From positions 62,001-126,000 of the forward strand of contig SUVN01000002.1 in assembly GCA_015061985.1 (NCBI GenBank): a stretch of 64,000 nucleotides of DNA, given 5' to 3'. The notes under the pieces are model-generated. The model was not told the DNA's origin and ran no database searches. It saw nothing but the letters and a program-made list of their open reading frames with translations. This DNA comes from Akkermansiaceae bacterium (lineage in GTDB: Bacteria > Verrucomicrobiota > Verrucomicrobiia > Verrucomicrobiales > Akkermansiaceae). Positions 1 through 8,385 of the stretch are shown here, piece after piece. The translations under genes and the position numbers were made by a program. Positions within the stretch are counted from its first letter, which is position 1. Every line of letters starts with the position of its first letter.

Positions 1-19
1 GCTTGCCCGAGATAATAAG

Positions 20-57
20 AACGCTCAGTAACGGAAACAGCCGTTGCTGAGCGTTTT
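20..57 (+). terminator. Rho-independent terminator
   Basis: A 9-bp perfect stem (AACGCTCAG/CTGAGCGTT), extended by a further imperfect pairing, closes on a short AAACAG-type loop and runs into TTTT. It probably ends a plus-strand gene lying to the left of the window. Confidence 0.7.
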
Positions 58-84
58 ACTTTTGCATCAGGAAGCCCTCCCGTT

Positions 85-130
85 GAAAAAAGGAGAAACG
101 CCGCAGAGTCGACCACTCTGCGGCGTTTCT
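85..130 (-). terminator. Terminator of rpsO
   Basis: A 16-bp perfect inverted repeat (94-109 with 115-130) has a 5-base loop. On the minus strand it is followed by a run of six T. It lies 42 bases past the rpsO stop codon. Confidence 0.85.
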
Positions 131-172
131 GTAGCGATGGAAGGCTTCTGACGAAGCGCTCCGCTCCGGCGA

Positions 173-424
173 TTAGTGGCGGAGGGAGAGGCGCACGAGG
201 AGATCCTTGTAGAGATCCGGGTTGGTGCGCTTGGCGTAGTCGAGCATCTTGCGGCGCTTGGCGACCAGCATCAGCAGGCCGCGGCGGGAAGCATGGTCAT
301 GCTTGTTAGCCTTGAGGTGCTCAGTAAGGTGGACGATACGCTTGGTCATCACGGCCACCTGGAAACCGGTGGAACCGGTGTCCTTCTCGTTCGTCTTGAA
401 GTCGTTGACGTTGATTTCGCTCAT
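173..424 (-). CDS. rpsO: 30S ribosomal protein uS15
   Basis: Ribosomal protein S15 (83 residues, family usually about 89) binds the central domain of 16S rRNA and helps form the subunit bridge. The family signature is clear: a DTGS segment near residue 15, then LTEHLKANKHDHASRRGLL and a KRRKMLDYAK stretch. I chose the ATG at 424 because the protein then begins with MSEINVNDFK, as the family does; an upstream in-frame ATG at 472 would add 16 unrelated residues. The gene stands alone, with its own promoter at 494-522 and a strong terminator. The leader of about 65 bases could hold the rRNA-mimic autoregulation known for S15 in other bacteria, but no matching fold was established. Confidence 0.96.
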   Translation of the reverse strand: MSEINVNDFKTNEKDTGSTGFQVAVMTKRIVHLTEHLKANKHDHASRRGLLMLVAKRRKMLDYAKRTNPDLYKDLLVRLSLRH

Positions 425-493
425 TGTATTATGTATCTTGTTTAATTGGTTGATTTTTCGTGGCTGCGGCAAATCGACCTACAAGGTGAGGGG

Positions 494-522
494 ATAATAG
501 CACGCTTCGCAGAAGATGCAAG
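494..522 (-). promoter_or_regulatory. Promoter of rpsO
   Basis: On the minus strand TTGCAT (517-522) is separated by 17 bases from TATTAT (494-499). The predicted start near 487 gives rpsO a leader of roughly 63 bases. Confidence 0.7.
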
Positions 523-583
523 CCCAAAATGAATGAAATGCCCGGATTTCTGCTTCTAATGGGGGTGTTGGCTGATTTTCCGG

Positions 584-613
584 TTGACGCGGAGGCGTTC
601 AAGATGTTACTAT
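584..613 (+). promoter_or_regulatory. Promoter of the NfeD-like/flotillin operon
   Basis: TTGACG (584-589), an 18-base spacer, then TACTAT (608-613). The predicted start near 620 leaves an 18-base leader before the ATG at 638. Confidence 0.55.
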
Positions 614-637
614 GCCCGCAGTCAACACAATCCAACT

Positions 638-1279
638 ATGCAATATGTGACTCAGTTTTTTGAATGGGGCAAGATGCTGCTGCAAGCTGCCGACCTCCTG
701 CCGGATTTTGCCTCTGCCCGCGGTATTTTCTGCGCGATTGCCTGGACGGCGACTCTGCTTTCTGTGGTTTCCATGGTGATGGCCTTTTTCTTTGATTTCG
801 GTGACAGCGATGTGGATGTCCCCGCCATTGAGTCTTCTGATGCTGCCGGAGCGGATACCGGGGTGTTTTCCGTGCGAGCGGTTATCGGGTTTCTGATGGG
901 GTTCGGCTGGGGTGGTTATGCCGCTGTGCAGTCGGGAGCCGGCGTGGGGCTTGCCATTCTGGTGGGTTTCCTGGTGGGCTTGGTTATCTTTTTCTGTGTG
1001 GTGCTGCTGCTGAAGTTCATTTTCAGCCTGAAGTGCGATGGCTCGCTGGATTACAATACGCTGGTCGGCTGCACCGGGACGGTGTATCTGACCATCCCCC
1101 CGCACGGCGAGCCGGGTGGGCAGGTGCAGGTTTCTCACCCCAGCCAGATGATAACCATGGCTGCCGTGCAGGAGGGCGATACGCCGCTGCCGGCGCAGAC
1201 TCCCATCGTGGTGGTGGCTGCCACAACCTATTGCCTTACGGTTCGCTCGCTGGCCGCTCCGAAAACTCCCCAACAATAA
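638..1279 (+). CDS. NfeD-like membrane protein (YuaF type)
   Basis: A 213-residue membrane protein with about three hydrophobic segments. One is near residues 30-55, and a glycine-rich pair runs from about 85 to 130. The C-terminal soluble part (about 140-213) carries LVGCTGTVYLTI and a late valine-rich strand, which fits the OB-fold domain of the NfeD family. Known NfeD/YuaF proteins are encoded beside flotillin or stomatin genes and work with them in membrane microdomains. The same pairing is seen here, with a flotillin starting 12 bases downstream. I set the start at the ATG at 638; the frame stays open to 584, but that stretch overlaps the promoter. The function as a flotillin partner is inferred from context and fold. 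Confidence 0.75.
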   Translation: MQYVTQFFEWGKMLLQAADLLPDFASARGIFCAIAWTATLLSVVSMVMAFFFDFGDSDVDVPAIESSDAAGADTGVFSVRAVIGFLMGFGWGGYAAVQSGAGVGLAILVGFLVGLVIFFCVVLLLKFIFSLKCDGSLDYNTLVGCTGTVYLTIPPHGEPGGQVQVSHPSQMITMAAVQEGDTPLPAQTPIVVVAATTYCLTVRSLAAPKTPQQ

Positions 1280-1291
1280 ACAAACACAACT

Positions 1292-2809
1292 ATGATAAAC
1301 ACACTACTCATCCTCGCCGCCAAAACCGGCGAATCGTCGTCGCAGAGCATCATTGCCATTGTTGCCATTGTGGTGTTCCTGCTGGGAACGGCTGCCCTGC
1401 TGTTCAGCCGCTATAAGATGTGCCCGTCGGACAAAATTCTTATCGTGTACGGTAAGGTGGGTGCCGGGCGTTCAGCCAAGTGCATCCACGGTGGTGCTAC
1501 CTTTGTGATGCCGGTGATTCAGAGCTGCGCGTTCATGGATTTGAACCCCATCAACATTGATGTGCCGTTGAAGGGGGCGCTCTCCAGCCAGAATATCCGC
1601 GTGGATGTGCCCTCTTCTTTCATTGTGGGTATCAGCACCACCCCGGAAATCATGCAGAATGCCGCCAGCCGCCTGCTGGGCCGTACCCGCGAGGATATCC
1701 GTAATCTGGCTTCCGAAATCATCATGGGCCAGATGCGAGTGGTGATTGCCTCGCTCACGATTGAGGAAATCAACGCCGACCGCGAGAAGCTCATCAAGGG
1801 AATCACCGGCGGTGTGGATGTGGAACTGCATAAGGTGGGCCTTTATCTCATCAACGCGAACATCACCGATATTCGCGACGCTTCCGGCTATATTGCCGCC
1901 CTGGGGCAGGAGGCTGCCGCCCGCGCCATCAATGATGCCATGATTAAGGTGGCAGAGGAAACCCGCCGTGGCGAAATCGGTAAGGCTGAGGCTCTGCGTG
2001 ACCAGACGGTGCAGGTGGCCATGGCCAACGCTGCCGCTGTGGAAGGTAACAACGAAGCCCAGATGAAGGTGGCGGATTCCAACGCGCGTCTTAAGGTGCG
2101 CCAGGCAGAGGCTCAGCGAATTGCTGAGGTGGCCGAGCGCGAGCAGGCTGCCCGTGCGGAGCAGGCCGGTTATGTGGCCAGCCGCGAGGCTGAAATGGAG
2201 CGTGCCGAGCTGGAACGCGCCACGCTGACGGCCAACGAAATCGTGAAGGCCGAAATCCAGAAGCGTAAGCAGGAGATTGCCGCTGAAGCCGCCGCCGCCG
2301 TGCTGGTGCGCGAGCAGCAGGGTCGTGCCGATGCCCTTATCATTGAGAAGGAAGCCGAGGGTAACGCCGCCATCAAGCTTGCCAAGGGTGAGGCAGATGC
2401 CCTCCTGCTCAAGAAGAAGGCAGAGGGTGAAGGCCTGGAGCTGGTGGGGCGCGGTCAGGCTGCTGCTATTCAGGCGGCGTTGGAGGCCAAGGCAAGCGGT
2501 TTCCGCCAGATTGTGGAGGCCGCGGGTGATGCCCGTTCCGCATCCGGCCTGTTGGTGACCGAGCAGCTGCCGCAGATTGTCGAGACGCAGGCCAGCGCCA
2601 TCCGCAACCTCAGCTTCGACAAGGTGGTGGTCATGGGTGGCGGGGATTCGCAGAGCGGCTCTGTGGGTGGCTTTGTGCAGAATCTGGTGACCGGCACGCT
2701 GCCGCTGCATGAGCTGGCCAGCAGCGTAGGTGTGGAGCTGCCCAGCTATCTGGGTAAGCCTGCCCCCGCCGCTCCGGCTCCCGCCCCGGCTGAGACGCCG
2801 AAGGCCTGA
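1292..2809 (+). CDS. floT: Flotillin-like protein FloT
   Basis: A 505-residue flotillin/SPFH protein, near the usual length. One N-terminal membrane segment (about residues 18-40) is followed by the SPFH domain (about 45-230, with KILIVYGK and a TREDIRNLASEIIMGQMR helix). Then comes a long Ala/Glu-rich coiled coil (about 230-430) with the EAEA-type repeats flotillins use to oligomerise. The Pro/Ala-rich tail ends in repeated AP pairs. Flotillins assemble in the inner membrane into lipid-raft-like platforms that affect fluidity, signalling and secretion. The gene is co-transcribed with the NfeD-like gene, matching yuaF-floT of other bacteria. A terminator follows 26 bases after the stop. Confidence 0.9.
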   Translation: MINTLLILAAKTGESSSQSIIAIVAIVVFLLGTAALLFSRYKMCPSDKILIVYGKVGAGRSAKCIHGGATFVMPVIQSCAFMDLNPINIDVPLKGALSSQNIRVDVPSSFIVGISTTPEIMQNAASRLLGRTREDIRNLASEIIMGQMRVVIASLTIEEINADREKLIKGITGGVDVELHKVGLYLINANITDIRDASGYIAALGQEAAARAINDAMIKVAEETRRGEIGKAEALRDQTVQVAMANAAAVEGNNEAQMKVADSNARLKVRQAEAQRIAEVAEREQAARAEQAGYVASREAEMERAELERATLTANEIVKAEIQKRKQEIAAEAAAAVLVREQQGRADALIIEKEAEGNAAIKLAKGEADALLLKKKAEGEGLELVGRGQAAAIQAALEAKASGFRQIVEAAGDARSASGLLVTEQLPQIVETQASAIRNLSFDKVVVMGGGDSQSGSVGGFVQNLVTGTLPLHELASSVGVELPSYLGKPAPAAPAPAPAETPKA

Positions 2810-2835
2810 TTCAACAGGTAAATCTTTATCCCATC

Positions 2836-2871
2836 GCTCCCGCTGTATGCTGCAGTCGGGAGCGGTTTTTT
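2836..2871 (+). terminator. Terminator of the flotillin operon
   Basis: GCTCCCG (2836-2842) pairs with CGGGAGC (2857-2863) around a 14-base loop and is followed by six T. Confidence 0.8.
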
Positions 2872-2873
2872 AT

Positions 2874-2902
2874 TTGACGCTGCGCGGGCGTTTGTGCTAG
2901 AT
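2874..2902 (+). promoter_or_regulatory. Promoter of the GNAT gene, leaderless type
   Basis: TTGACG (2874-2879), 17-base spacer, CTAGAT (2897-2902). Only seven bases separate the -10 box from the ATG at 2910, so transcription should begin at or next to the start codon. Confidence 0.5.
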
Positions 2903-2909
2903 TGTGCGC

Positions 2910-3437
2910 ATGGAAACGACCATTCGTCGGGCTGAGGGAAGCGACTATGAGGCTGTGCAGGCATTTTATGACTGTCTGGCCGATGATTTGGAAAAAGAGC
3001 CCTACCACCCCTGCTGGCACAAGGGTGTTTACCCGGATGAAGCCTACCTGCGCGGAGCTATCGGAGCAGGAGAACTCTGGCTGGCAGAAGTGCAGGGGCA
3101 GACAGCTGCCTCCATGGTGGTGAATGCTCATGCTAACGAGGGATATTTGCAGGGCAAGTGGAATGTGGATGCCCGCCCCGGTGAATATGGGGTGATTCAT
3201 ACGCTGGGGGTGGGCACAGCCTACCGCAGACGAGGCATAGGAAAGCTGATGATTCAGCATGCCCTGGAGTTGTCTGCCGCCGCCGGGTACAAGGCCGTGC
3301 GGCTCGACCTCATTGACCACAACCTGCCCGCCGCGCCGGTGTATACCAAAGCCGGATTCCGCGCCTGTGGTTCCGTGCGCCTGTTTTACGATGCTGTTGG
3401 CTGGCGCACGTTCTATTTGTTTGAATATGTGTTGTGA
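2910..3437 (+). CDS. GNAT-family N-acetyltransferase
   Basis: A 175-residue cytoplasmic GNAT protein, which would move an acetyl group from acetyl-CoA to an amine. The diagnostic acetyl-CoA motif A is present as LGVGTAYRRRGIGKLMIQHA (about residues 100-119). It is followed by the later family segment with a GFRACGS turn (about 149-155). The substrate cannot be read from the sequence. I chose ATG 2910; a GTG two codons earlier is possible, but the promoter lies only seven bases from 2910. The gene has its own promoter and sits between two terminators, so it is a single-gene unit. Confidence 0.85.
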   Translation: METTIRRAEGSDYEAVQAFYDCLADDLEKEPYHPCWHKGVYPDEAYLRGAIGAGELWLAEVQGQTAASMVVNAHANEGYLQGKWNVDARPGEYGVIHTLGVGTAYRRRGIGKLMIQHALELSAAAGYKAVRLDLIDHNLPAAPVYTKAGFRACGSVRLFYDAVGWRTFYLFEYVL

Positions 3438-3446
3438 GATACGAAT

Positions 3447-3479
3447 ATGCGGGGCATGTCCAACGGACATACCCCGCAT
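3447..3479. terminator. Bidirectional hairpin between convergent genes
   Basis: A stem of 15 positions with one mismatch (3447-3461 with 3465-3479) and a 3-base loop lies between the stop codons of the GNAT gene and the PEP-CTERM gene. There is no strong T-run on either side. Confidence 0.6.
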
Positions 3480-3497
3480 GGTAATGATGGTATCAAT

Positions 3498-4733
3498 TCA
3501 GCTGCGACGGCGGCGAAGAGCCAGTCCGGCCAGTCCCAGCAGGGTCAGCGTTGCACTTGTCGGTTCCGGGATGCTTTGAATCGCGAAACTGTCTGTTCTG
3601 CGGATATCCCAGCCCAGCAGTTCCAGCGCTCGCAAATCGCTATCGGAGAATGTAGAGTTTGCTGTGCCTCCGGGCCCCAGGACGTTCTTGCCGTCTCCAT
3701 GGGAAATGTGTTCCAGTGTGTCTCCTTCAAGCATGAGTTGGGAGATGTGTACTCCAATCTCGCCCTCCAGACTCAGCCGTCTGTCAGAATCGTATTGGAT
3801 TTCATCCCATGTGTAGCCGTCTGTTCCGGGTTGTTCCCAGCCTGCTGCCTGCAAGGCTTCCAAGCTTGCATATTGAGCATCGATTATCCCGTCCTGAACG
3901 GCAACAATGTGCTCTCCGTTCAACGTTACCAGACTATCCCAGGTAGAGACATAGCCGGAAAGCTCTGCTGAGCTTGTGCCGGTTGTTGAATCATATCTCT
4001 GTGTGTACAGTAGTGAGTCCATTCCCATGCCGTGCCCGATTTCGTGGGTAGCGATGTTCTGCAGCTGCTGTGCCGTGCGGGCTGTCTGGTTGTAATAATA
4101 GTTTCCCATGGCATCAAAACCGTAACTGGTAGTAACAGGGTTGAGAACAATGGCGAGGTCGATGCTGTTATTCTCCATGGAAAGTATACTGCTCTCCCAA
4201 TAGGCTCCGCTCATTACCCAATCCGGCTTGTAGTAGTTTGTTTCGTTATTGTCTCGCCATGCCCATTCTGCAACGCTGTAAATGTTGGCTTTGTTTCCGT
4301 ATTGGGGCTCAAAACGGGTAGTAACGGTCTGTGTGGCGGCATAACCGGCCATCGAACTATCCATCACCCCTCCCGGTGTGGAGCCGTCATCCAGAAAGAA
4401 CCCGATACGCAGTTTCCGTGCATGCTTCTCCGTATCGTACGGCGTAGCTATGGCGTTGGTCCATGTATCAACGGCGTTGAGCATGGCTTGCTTCAACTCC
4501 TGGTTCCAGTATAGTGTCGAGCTGTCTTTCACCTGCCCGCTGGTCTGTCTGGGTTCATCCTGCCAGGGTATACCGGTTGATGTCCCGAATAGTCCGGCTT
4601 CTCCATTGCCGAAGAAATACAGGTCGAAGACATCGTTCCCCGTACTGTCAATCTCCAGAGCGGTTGCGGTCGCTCCTGCGCAGATAACCCACGCACCGGC
4701 ATGGCGAACAAGCGATGAGAAATAGCGGTTCAT
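3498..4733 (-). CDS. Secreted PEP-CTERM protein with zincin-like motif
   Basis: A 411-residue exported protein. An N-terminal hydrophobic stretch serves as signal peptide. A zinc-protease-like motif HEIGHGMGMD lies near residue 230. The C-terminal sorting tail has the exosortase layout: PEP (in SIPEPTSA), a hydrophobic helix (TLTLLGLAGLAL) and RRRRS. The segment before the tail (NVLGPGG ... DLRALELLGWDI) resembles a recurrent C-terminal block of matrixin-like secreted proteins. Exosortase substrates are cut near PEP and tied to the envelope or released with polysaccharide. The third zinc ligand expected three residues after the glycine of a metzincin motif is not a clear His; Asp sits one position early, so activity is uncertain. 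ATG 4733 is preferred over GTG 4739 because of promoter spacing. Confidence 0.8.
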   Translation of the reverse strand: MNRYFSSLVRHAGAWVICAGATATALEIDSTGNDVFDLYFFGNGEAGLFGTSTGIPWQDEPRQTSGQVKDSSTLYWNQELKQAMLNAVDTWTNAIATPYDTEKHARKLRIGFFLDDGSTPGGVMDSSMAGYAATQTVTTRFEPQYGNKANIYSVAEWAWRDNNETNYYKPDWVMSGAYWESSILSMENNSIDLAIVLNPVTTSYGFDAMGNYYYNQTARTAQQLQNIATHEIGHGMGMDSLLYTQRYDSTTGTSSAELSGYVSTWDSLVTLNGEHIVAVQDGIIDAQYASLEALQAAGWEQPGTDGYTWDEIQYDSDRRLSLEGEIGVHISQLMLEGDTLEHISHGDGKNVLGPGGTANSTFSDSDLRALELLGWDIRRTDSFAIQSIPEPTSATLTLLGLAGLALRRRRS

Positions 4734-4740
4734 GCCCACA

Positions 4741-4768
4741 TTAATACCTTTTTTTGTCCATGAGTCAA
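4741..4768 (-). promoter_or_regulatory. Promoter of the PEP-CTERM gene, leaderless type
   Basis: On the minus strand TTGACT (4763-4768), 16-base spacer, TATTAA (4741-4746). Seven bases separate the -10 box from the ATG at 4733. Confidence 0.65.
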
Positions 4769-4896
4769 GTTAAAATGCTACTTGTTAGGTAGGATTTTAT
4801 AAAAATTCTTTTTTTCGATGATGATACAGCGGGCTTCTCGCTTACAATAAAATGCTCGGCTGCGCTGATTTTTAGCGGGAAACGCGGAGATTATGC

Positions 4897-4924
4897 TTGC
4901 ACATTCAGCGCGTTAGTGTATACT
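4897..4924 (+). promoter_or_regulatory. Promoter of asd-ispA
   Basis: TTGCAC (4897-4902), 16-base spacer, TATACT (4919-4924). The predicted start near 4931 leaves about 40 bases before the ATG at 4972. Confidence 0.65.
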
Positions 4925-4971
4925 CGCACGCGCAGGACGCCCGAGAACAGACCCGCGTCCTCTTACCGAAC

Positions 4972-5988
4972 ATGAACATGACAAATCCCAGAGTAGCCAT
5001 CGTTGGCGCCACCGGTGCGGTGGGCGTCGAGATTCTTTCCTGCCTTGAGACCCGCAACTTCCCGCTGGCCTCGCTCAAACTTCTGGCCTCGCATCGTTCT
5101 GCCGGTAAACAGGTAGCCTTCCGTGGCGGGATGCTGACCGTGGAGGAGCTGACGAAGGATTCCTTCCGCGATGTGGACATTGCGCTCTTTGCCGCCGGTG
5201 GTGATATTTCCCGCGAGTATGCTCCCATAGCCGGGGAGTGCGGCTGCGTGGTGATTGACAACTCCTCTGCGTTCCGCCAGGATGACCGCGTGCCGCTGGT
5301 GGTGCCGGAAATCAACGGAGCCGCCGCCTTTGACCATCCCCGCAACATCATCGCCAACCCGAACTGCACCACCATCATCACCTTGATGGCGCTCTACCCG
5401 CTGCACCTGAAGTTCGGGCTCAAGACCATCATTGCCAGCAGCTATCAGGCCGTTTCCGGCAGCGGACAGCATGGCATCACCGAGCTGGAGAACCAGGTGC
5501 GTGCCATAGTGGACGGTCACCCGGTGGAGATTTCCACCTATCCGCGCCAGATTGCCTTCAACGTGCTGCCGCAGATTGACAAGTTCGCTGACAATGGCTA
5601 TACCAAGGAGGAGCTCAAGATGCTCAACGAAGGCCGCAAGATTATGGGACTGCCGGCGCTGAACGTGACCTGCACCTGCGTGCGTGTTCCCGTGTACCGC
5701 AGCCACTCCATTTCCTGCATCGCTCAGTTTGAGAAGCCCGTGGATGTGGAGGCCGCCCGCGCCTGCTTCGACGGCATGCCCGGCATCGCGCTCATGGATG
5801 ATATTGATAACAACGTGTGGCCCACCCCTCTGGATTCCACCAACGGTGATACCTGCTACGTGGGCCGCATCCGCAGGGACATCGCCATTGAAAACGCCCT
5901 CAACCTCTGGGTTGTGGGTGACCAGGTGCGCAAGGGTGCGGCGCTCAACGCCGTGCAGATTGCAGAGCTGCTTGTGAAAGGTTGCTGA
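4972..5988 (+). CDS. asd: Aspartate-semialdehyde dehydrogenase
   Basis: A 338-residue enzyme that reduces aspartyl phosphate to aspartate semialdehyde with NADPH. This is the branch point to lysine/diaminopimelate, threonine and methionine. The N-terminal dinucleotide site VAIVGATGAVG is intact. The catalytic cysteine lies in IIANPNCTT (about residue 128), followed by SYQAVSGSGQHG and a CTCVRVPVYRSHS segment. The length is typical. The start at ATG 4972 (MNMTNPRV) puts the Rossmann strand at the usual distance; longer in-frame starts run into the promoter. It forms an operon with ispA, whose ATG is three bases past this stop. Confidence 0.95.
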   Translation: MNMTNPRVAIVGATGAVGVEILSCLETRNFPLASLKLLASHRSAGKQVAFRGGMLTVEELTKDSFRDVDIALFAAGGDISREYAPIAGECGCVVIDNSSAFRQDDRVPLVVPEINGAAAFDHPRNIIANPNCTTIITLMALYPLHLKFGLKTIIASSYQAVSGSGQHGITELENQVRAIVDGHPVEISTYPRQIAFNVLPQIDKFADNGYTKEELKMLNEGRKIMGLPALNVTCTCVRVPVYRSHSISCIAQFEKPVDVEAARACFDGMPGIALMDDIDNNVWPTPLDSTNGDTCYVGRIRRDIAIENALNLWVVGDQVRKGAALNAVQIAELLVKGC

Positions 5989-5991
5989 GCC

Positions 5992-6876
5992 ATGGATATC
6001 AAGACTCTTATCAAGGAATCTGCCGCGAAGGTGGAAGCCCGTCTCAACGAGCTGCTGCCCGGCGAGGATGTCGCCCCGGTGACGCTGCACAAGGCCATGC
6101 GCTACAGCATTTTCGCCGGCGGTAAGCGCATTCGTCCGTTGCTCTGTCTGGAGGCTGCCAAGGCCTGCGGCGGCAGCGAGGAAGCCGCCCTCAATGCGGC
6201 CTGTGCGCTGGAGGCGTTGCATACCTACACGCTCATTCACGATGATTTGCCCTGCATGGACGATGATGACCTGCGGCGTGGTCGCCCCACGAACCACAAG
6301 GTGTTCGGGGAAGGTGTGGCCGTGCTGGCCGGTGATGCCCTGCTGACGGAGGCCTTCGCCATGCTGGCTCGTGTGCCTGCCAATGACCGCTACGATGCCA
6401 AGGACTATATCACCGAGTTTGCCTTCCGTACCGGGAGTCTCAACCTTGTCGGTGGTCAGGTGCTGGATTTGGAGGGCGAGGGTCGTCAGCTGACGGTGGA
6501 TGAGCTGCGCGCCATTCACCACGGCAAGACCTCCGCGCTCATCATTGCCTCCCTGCGACTGGGCGGCATGTCTGCCGGTTGCACCGCAGAGCAGTTGGAG
6601 GCGCTGACGGCCTATGGCCGCGACCTGGGGCTGGCCTTCCAGATTATCGATGACATTCTGGACGTGACCTCCTCCCCGGAGGTGCTGGGCAAGAGCATCG
6701 GCAAGGATGCCCGCGAGCAGAAAGCCACCTATCCCGCTCTGGTGGGGATGGAAAATGCCCGCGCAGAGGCTCGCGCCCTCACCGCAGCCGCCCGCGCGGA
6801 TCTGGATGTCTTCTCTGCCCGCCGCGCAGAGAATCTGCTCGCCATCAGCGACTACCTGCTGAAGCGCGATTATTGA
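5992..6876 (+). CDS. ispA: Polyprenyl (farnesyl/geranylgeranyl) diphosphate synthase
   Basis: A 294-residue trans-isoprenyl diphosphate synthase that condenses isopentenyl diphosphate with allylic diphosphates to give C15 (or C20) products for quinone and undecaprenyl synthesis. Both aspartate-rich Mg-binding motifs are present: HDDLPCMDDDDLRRGRPT (about residue 83) and FQIIDDILDVT (about residue 218). GGKRIRP near residue 43 and GGQVLDLEGE are also present. The two extra residues inside the first motif are the pattern of bacterial FPP/GGPP synthases. Chain length cannot be fixed from sequence alone. It is co-transcribed with asd and followed by a strong terminator. Confidence 0.92.
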   Translation: MDIKTLIKESAAKVEARLNELLPGEDVAPVTLHKAMRYSIFAGGKRIRPLLCLEAAKACGGSEEAALNAACALEALHTYTLIHDDLPCMDDDDLRRGRPTNHKVFGEGVAVLAGDALLTEAFAMLARVPANDRYDAKDYITEFAFRTGSLNLVGGQVLDLEGEGRQLTVDELRAIHHGKTSALIIASLRLGGMSAGCTAEQLEALTAYGRDLGLAFQIIDDILDVTSSPEVLGKSIGKDAREQKATYPALVGMENARAEARALTAAARADLDVFSARRAENLLAISDYLLKRDY

Positions 6877-6895
6877 TACCTTTCACTGATGGATG

Positions 6896-6934
6896 AAAAA
6901 TCCCCCGATACGGTTATCGCATCGGGGGATTTTT
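6896..6934. terminator. Bidirectional terminator
   Basis: AAAAATCCCCCGAT pairs with ATCGGGGGATTTTT, giving a GC-rich stem with A/T tracts on both sides. It serves ispA on the plus strand and the exported protein ending at 6955 on the minus strand. Confidence 0.85.
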
Positions 6935-6954
6935 CGTAGCTCGGGACGGGGTAA

Positions 6955-8346
6955 TCAGTCAGATTGGCGCAAGGGGTCAGAGGCCGGAACTTCCTGTTGA
7001 GCCGCTTGCAGGATGGCATCCAATTTCTTGTTGGCATCGTCTGCGCAAATCTGAACCTGGTGGATGAGCGAGCCGTATGCCTTGGTGTTTTTGCGATTTT
7101 GCAGGAAATTGGTGTTGTCGTGCAAGTATTTGGGGAAATCGGTCAACTCCCTATCCATGGAGTCCAATTTGTCCAGGGCATACAGAGCCCGGTCACTCAC
7201 AGCCCGCTTGAAATCAGCATCCTCCGGGATGACGATTTCGCCGGCGACCGTGGAGACACCGCTTAAGAATTCTCCGGAAGCCATTCGGGTGAGATTATCC
7301 AGCTTATCACCCAGGGCCGCGGTTGCATCCAGCCGCGCCTGTGTCCAGAAATCAAAATATCGCATGTAGCTGCTCATTCGGGAGGCTTCGTAGGAGCCGT
7401 TCATCATGACTCTGCCCCCGCGAATATCAAAGAAATGGAAAGGGGCTTCTACCCCCATGCTGTTGAATACCCGGTCAACGCCGAAGGTCGGGCCGAGGTA
7501 GCTGCCGCCCAGCACAATGAAACGCACCCAGCTGTCGCGTTCCAGTTGATTCACCGTTTTGCGGAAATGGCGGAAAACGGCAATGCTGTTGCGTTTTCTG
7601 TCGGAGTGGAAGCCGGACAGCGCCTTTTCTGCGCGCCCGCGTACGTAGCTCCCGCGGAAAACCTCCGACATGTCGAAGAATAATCCGTCCAGCTCGCGGA
7701 AGGTGTCCGATTTGGTGTACTCTTTGAAGCGCGCCACTCGCTGGACTTCCTTCAGGAAGTCGTAATCATGCGCTTCACATGCTTTGGCAAAGGAGCCGGT
7801 GAACCACTTGACCAGCATTTCGGAGCGGGTAATCATGTGCTCAATGTTGGCATACTGCTGCGCAGAAATGTTGGGCTTGGCCTGTTTCAGGATGGCTCGT
7901 GACAGGATTCCTTCCATGAATTGTCCCGCACCGGGGGCAAAGGGATGCTTGCTCCTGATTTTGGAAAAAGCCGCGCGATGCAGAGAGGCCGGATCGGGGT
8001 CGTAGGTACAGTCCACATAGTCTCGGTCGCCGATGATACCATCGCAGCAGGCGGAGATAACCCATACAATATCCTCCTGATAGGCTTTTCGGCAGGCCAT
8101 TTCATATTGCGCACCATTGTAGATGAGCGCCTGCAATGCTTTCAGGCGTGCTTCTGCCTTGTCAGTGGCGGCATCAGAATCATCATCCTGCGTGAAATCA
8201 TAGCCGACCTGTTCATCTTGAGTGAAGTCATAGCCGGCAGGTTCATCCTGCGTGAAATCGTAACCGGCGGGGCTCTGGGCGTGCAGCTGCGGTGTTAGTG
8301 CCAGCCCGCTGAGTGCCAGCAGGGAGAAAAGTTCTTTTATCTTCAT
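6955..8346 (-). CDS. Exported protein with GYDFTQD repeats, unknown function
   Basis: A 463-residue protein with a signal peptide (MKIKELFSLLALSGLAL..., cleavage likely near HAQS). Just after it come three tandem 10-residue repeats containing GYDFTQD, then an acidic linker. The rest is mixed helical sequence with a Cys-pair region (VISACCDGIIGD) and many aromatic and charged residues. I do not recognise a family. It is the last gene of a long minus-strand run of exported proteins, 39 bases after its upstream neighbour, so it is probably secreted to the periplasm or outside. ATG 8346 is used; a TTG three codons upstream is less likely. Confidence 0.7.
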   Translation of the reverse strand: MKIKELFSLLALSGLALTPQLHAQSPAGYDFTQDEPAGYDFTQDEQVGYDFTQDDDSDAATDKAEARLKALQALIYNGAQYEMACRKAYQEDIVWVISACCDGIIGDRDYVDCTYDPDPASLHRAAFSKIRSKHPFAPGAGQFMEGILSRAILKQAKPNISAQQYANIEHMITRSEMLVKWFTGSFAKACEAHDYDFLKEVQRVARFKEYTKSDTFRELDGLFFDMSEVFRGSYVRGRAEKALSGFHSDRKRNSIAVFRHFRKTVNQLERDSWVRFIVLGGSYLGPTFGVDRVFNSMGVEAPFHFFDIRGGRVMMNGSYEASRMSSYMRYFDFWTQARLDATAALGDKLDNLTRMASGEFLSGVSTVAGEIVIPEDADFKRAVSDRALYALDKLDSMDRELTDFPKYLHDNTNFLQNRKNTKAYGSLIHQVQICADDANKKLDAILQAAQQEVPASDPLRQSD

Positions 8347-8385
8347 GTTATGCAAAAAGAGTTTGGTTGGAAAGAAATGGTCAGA

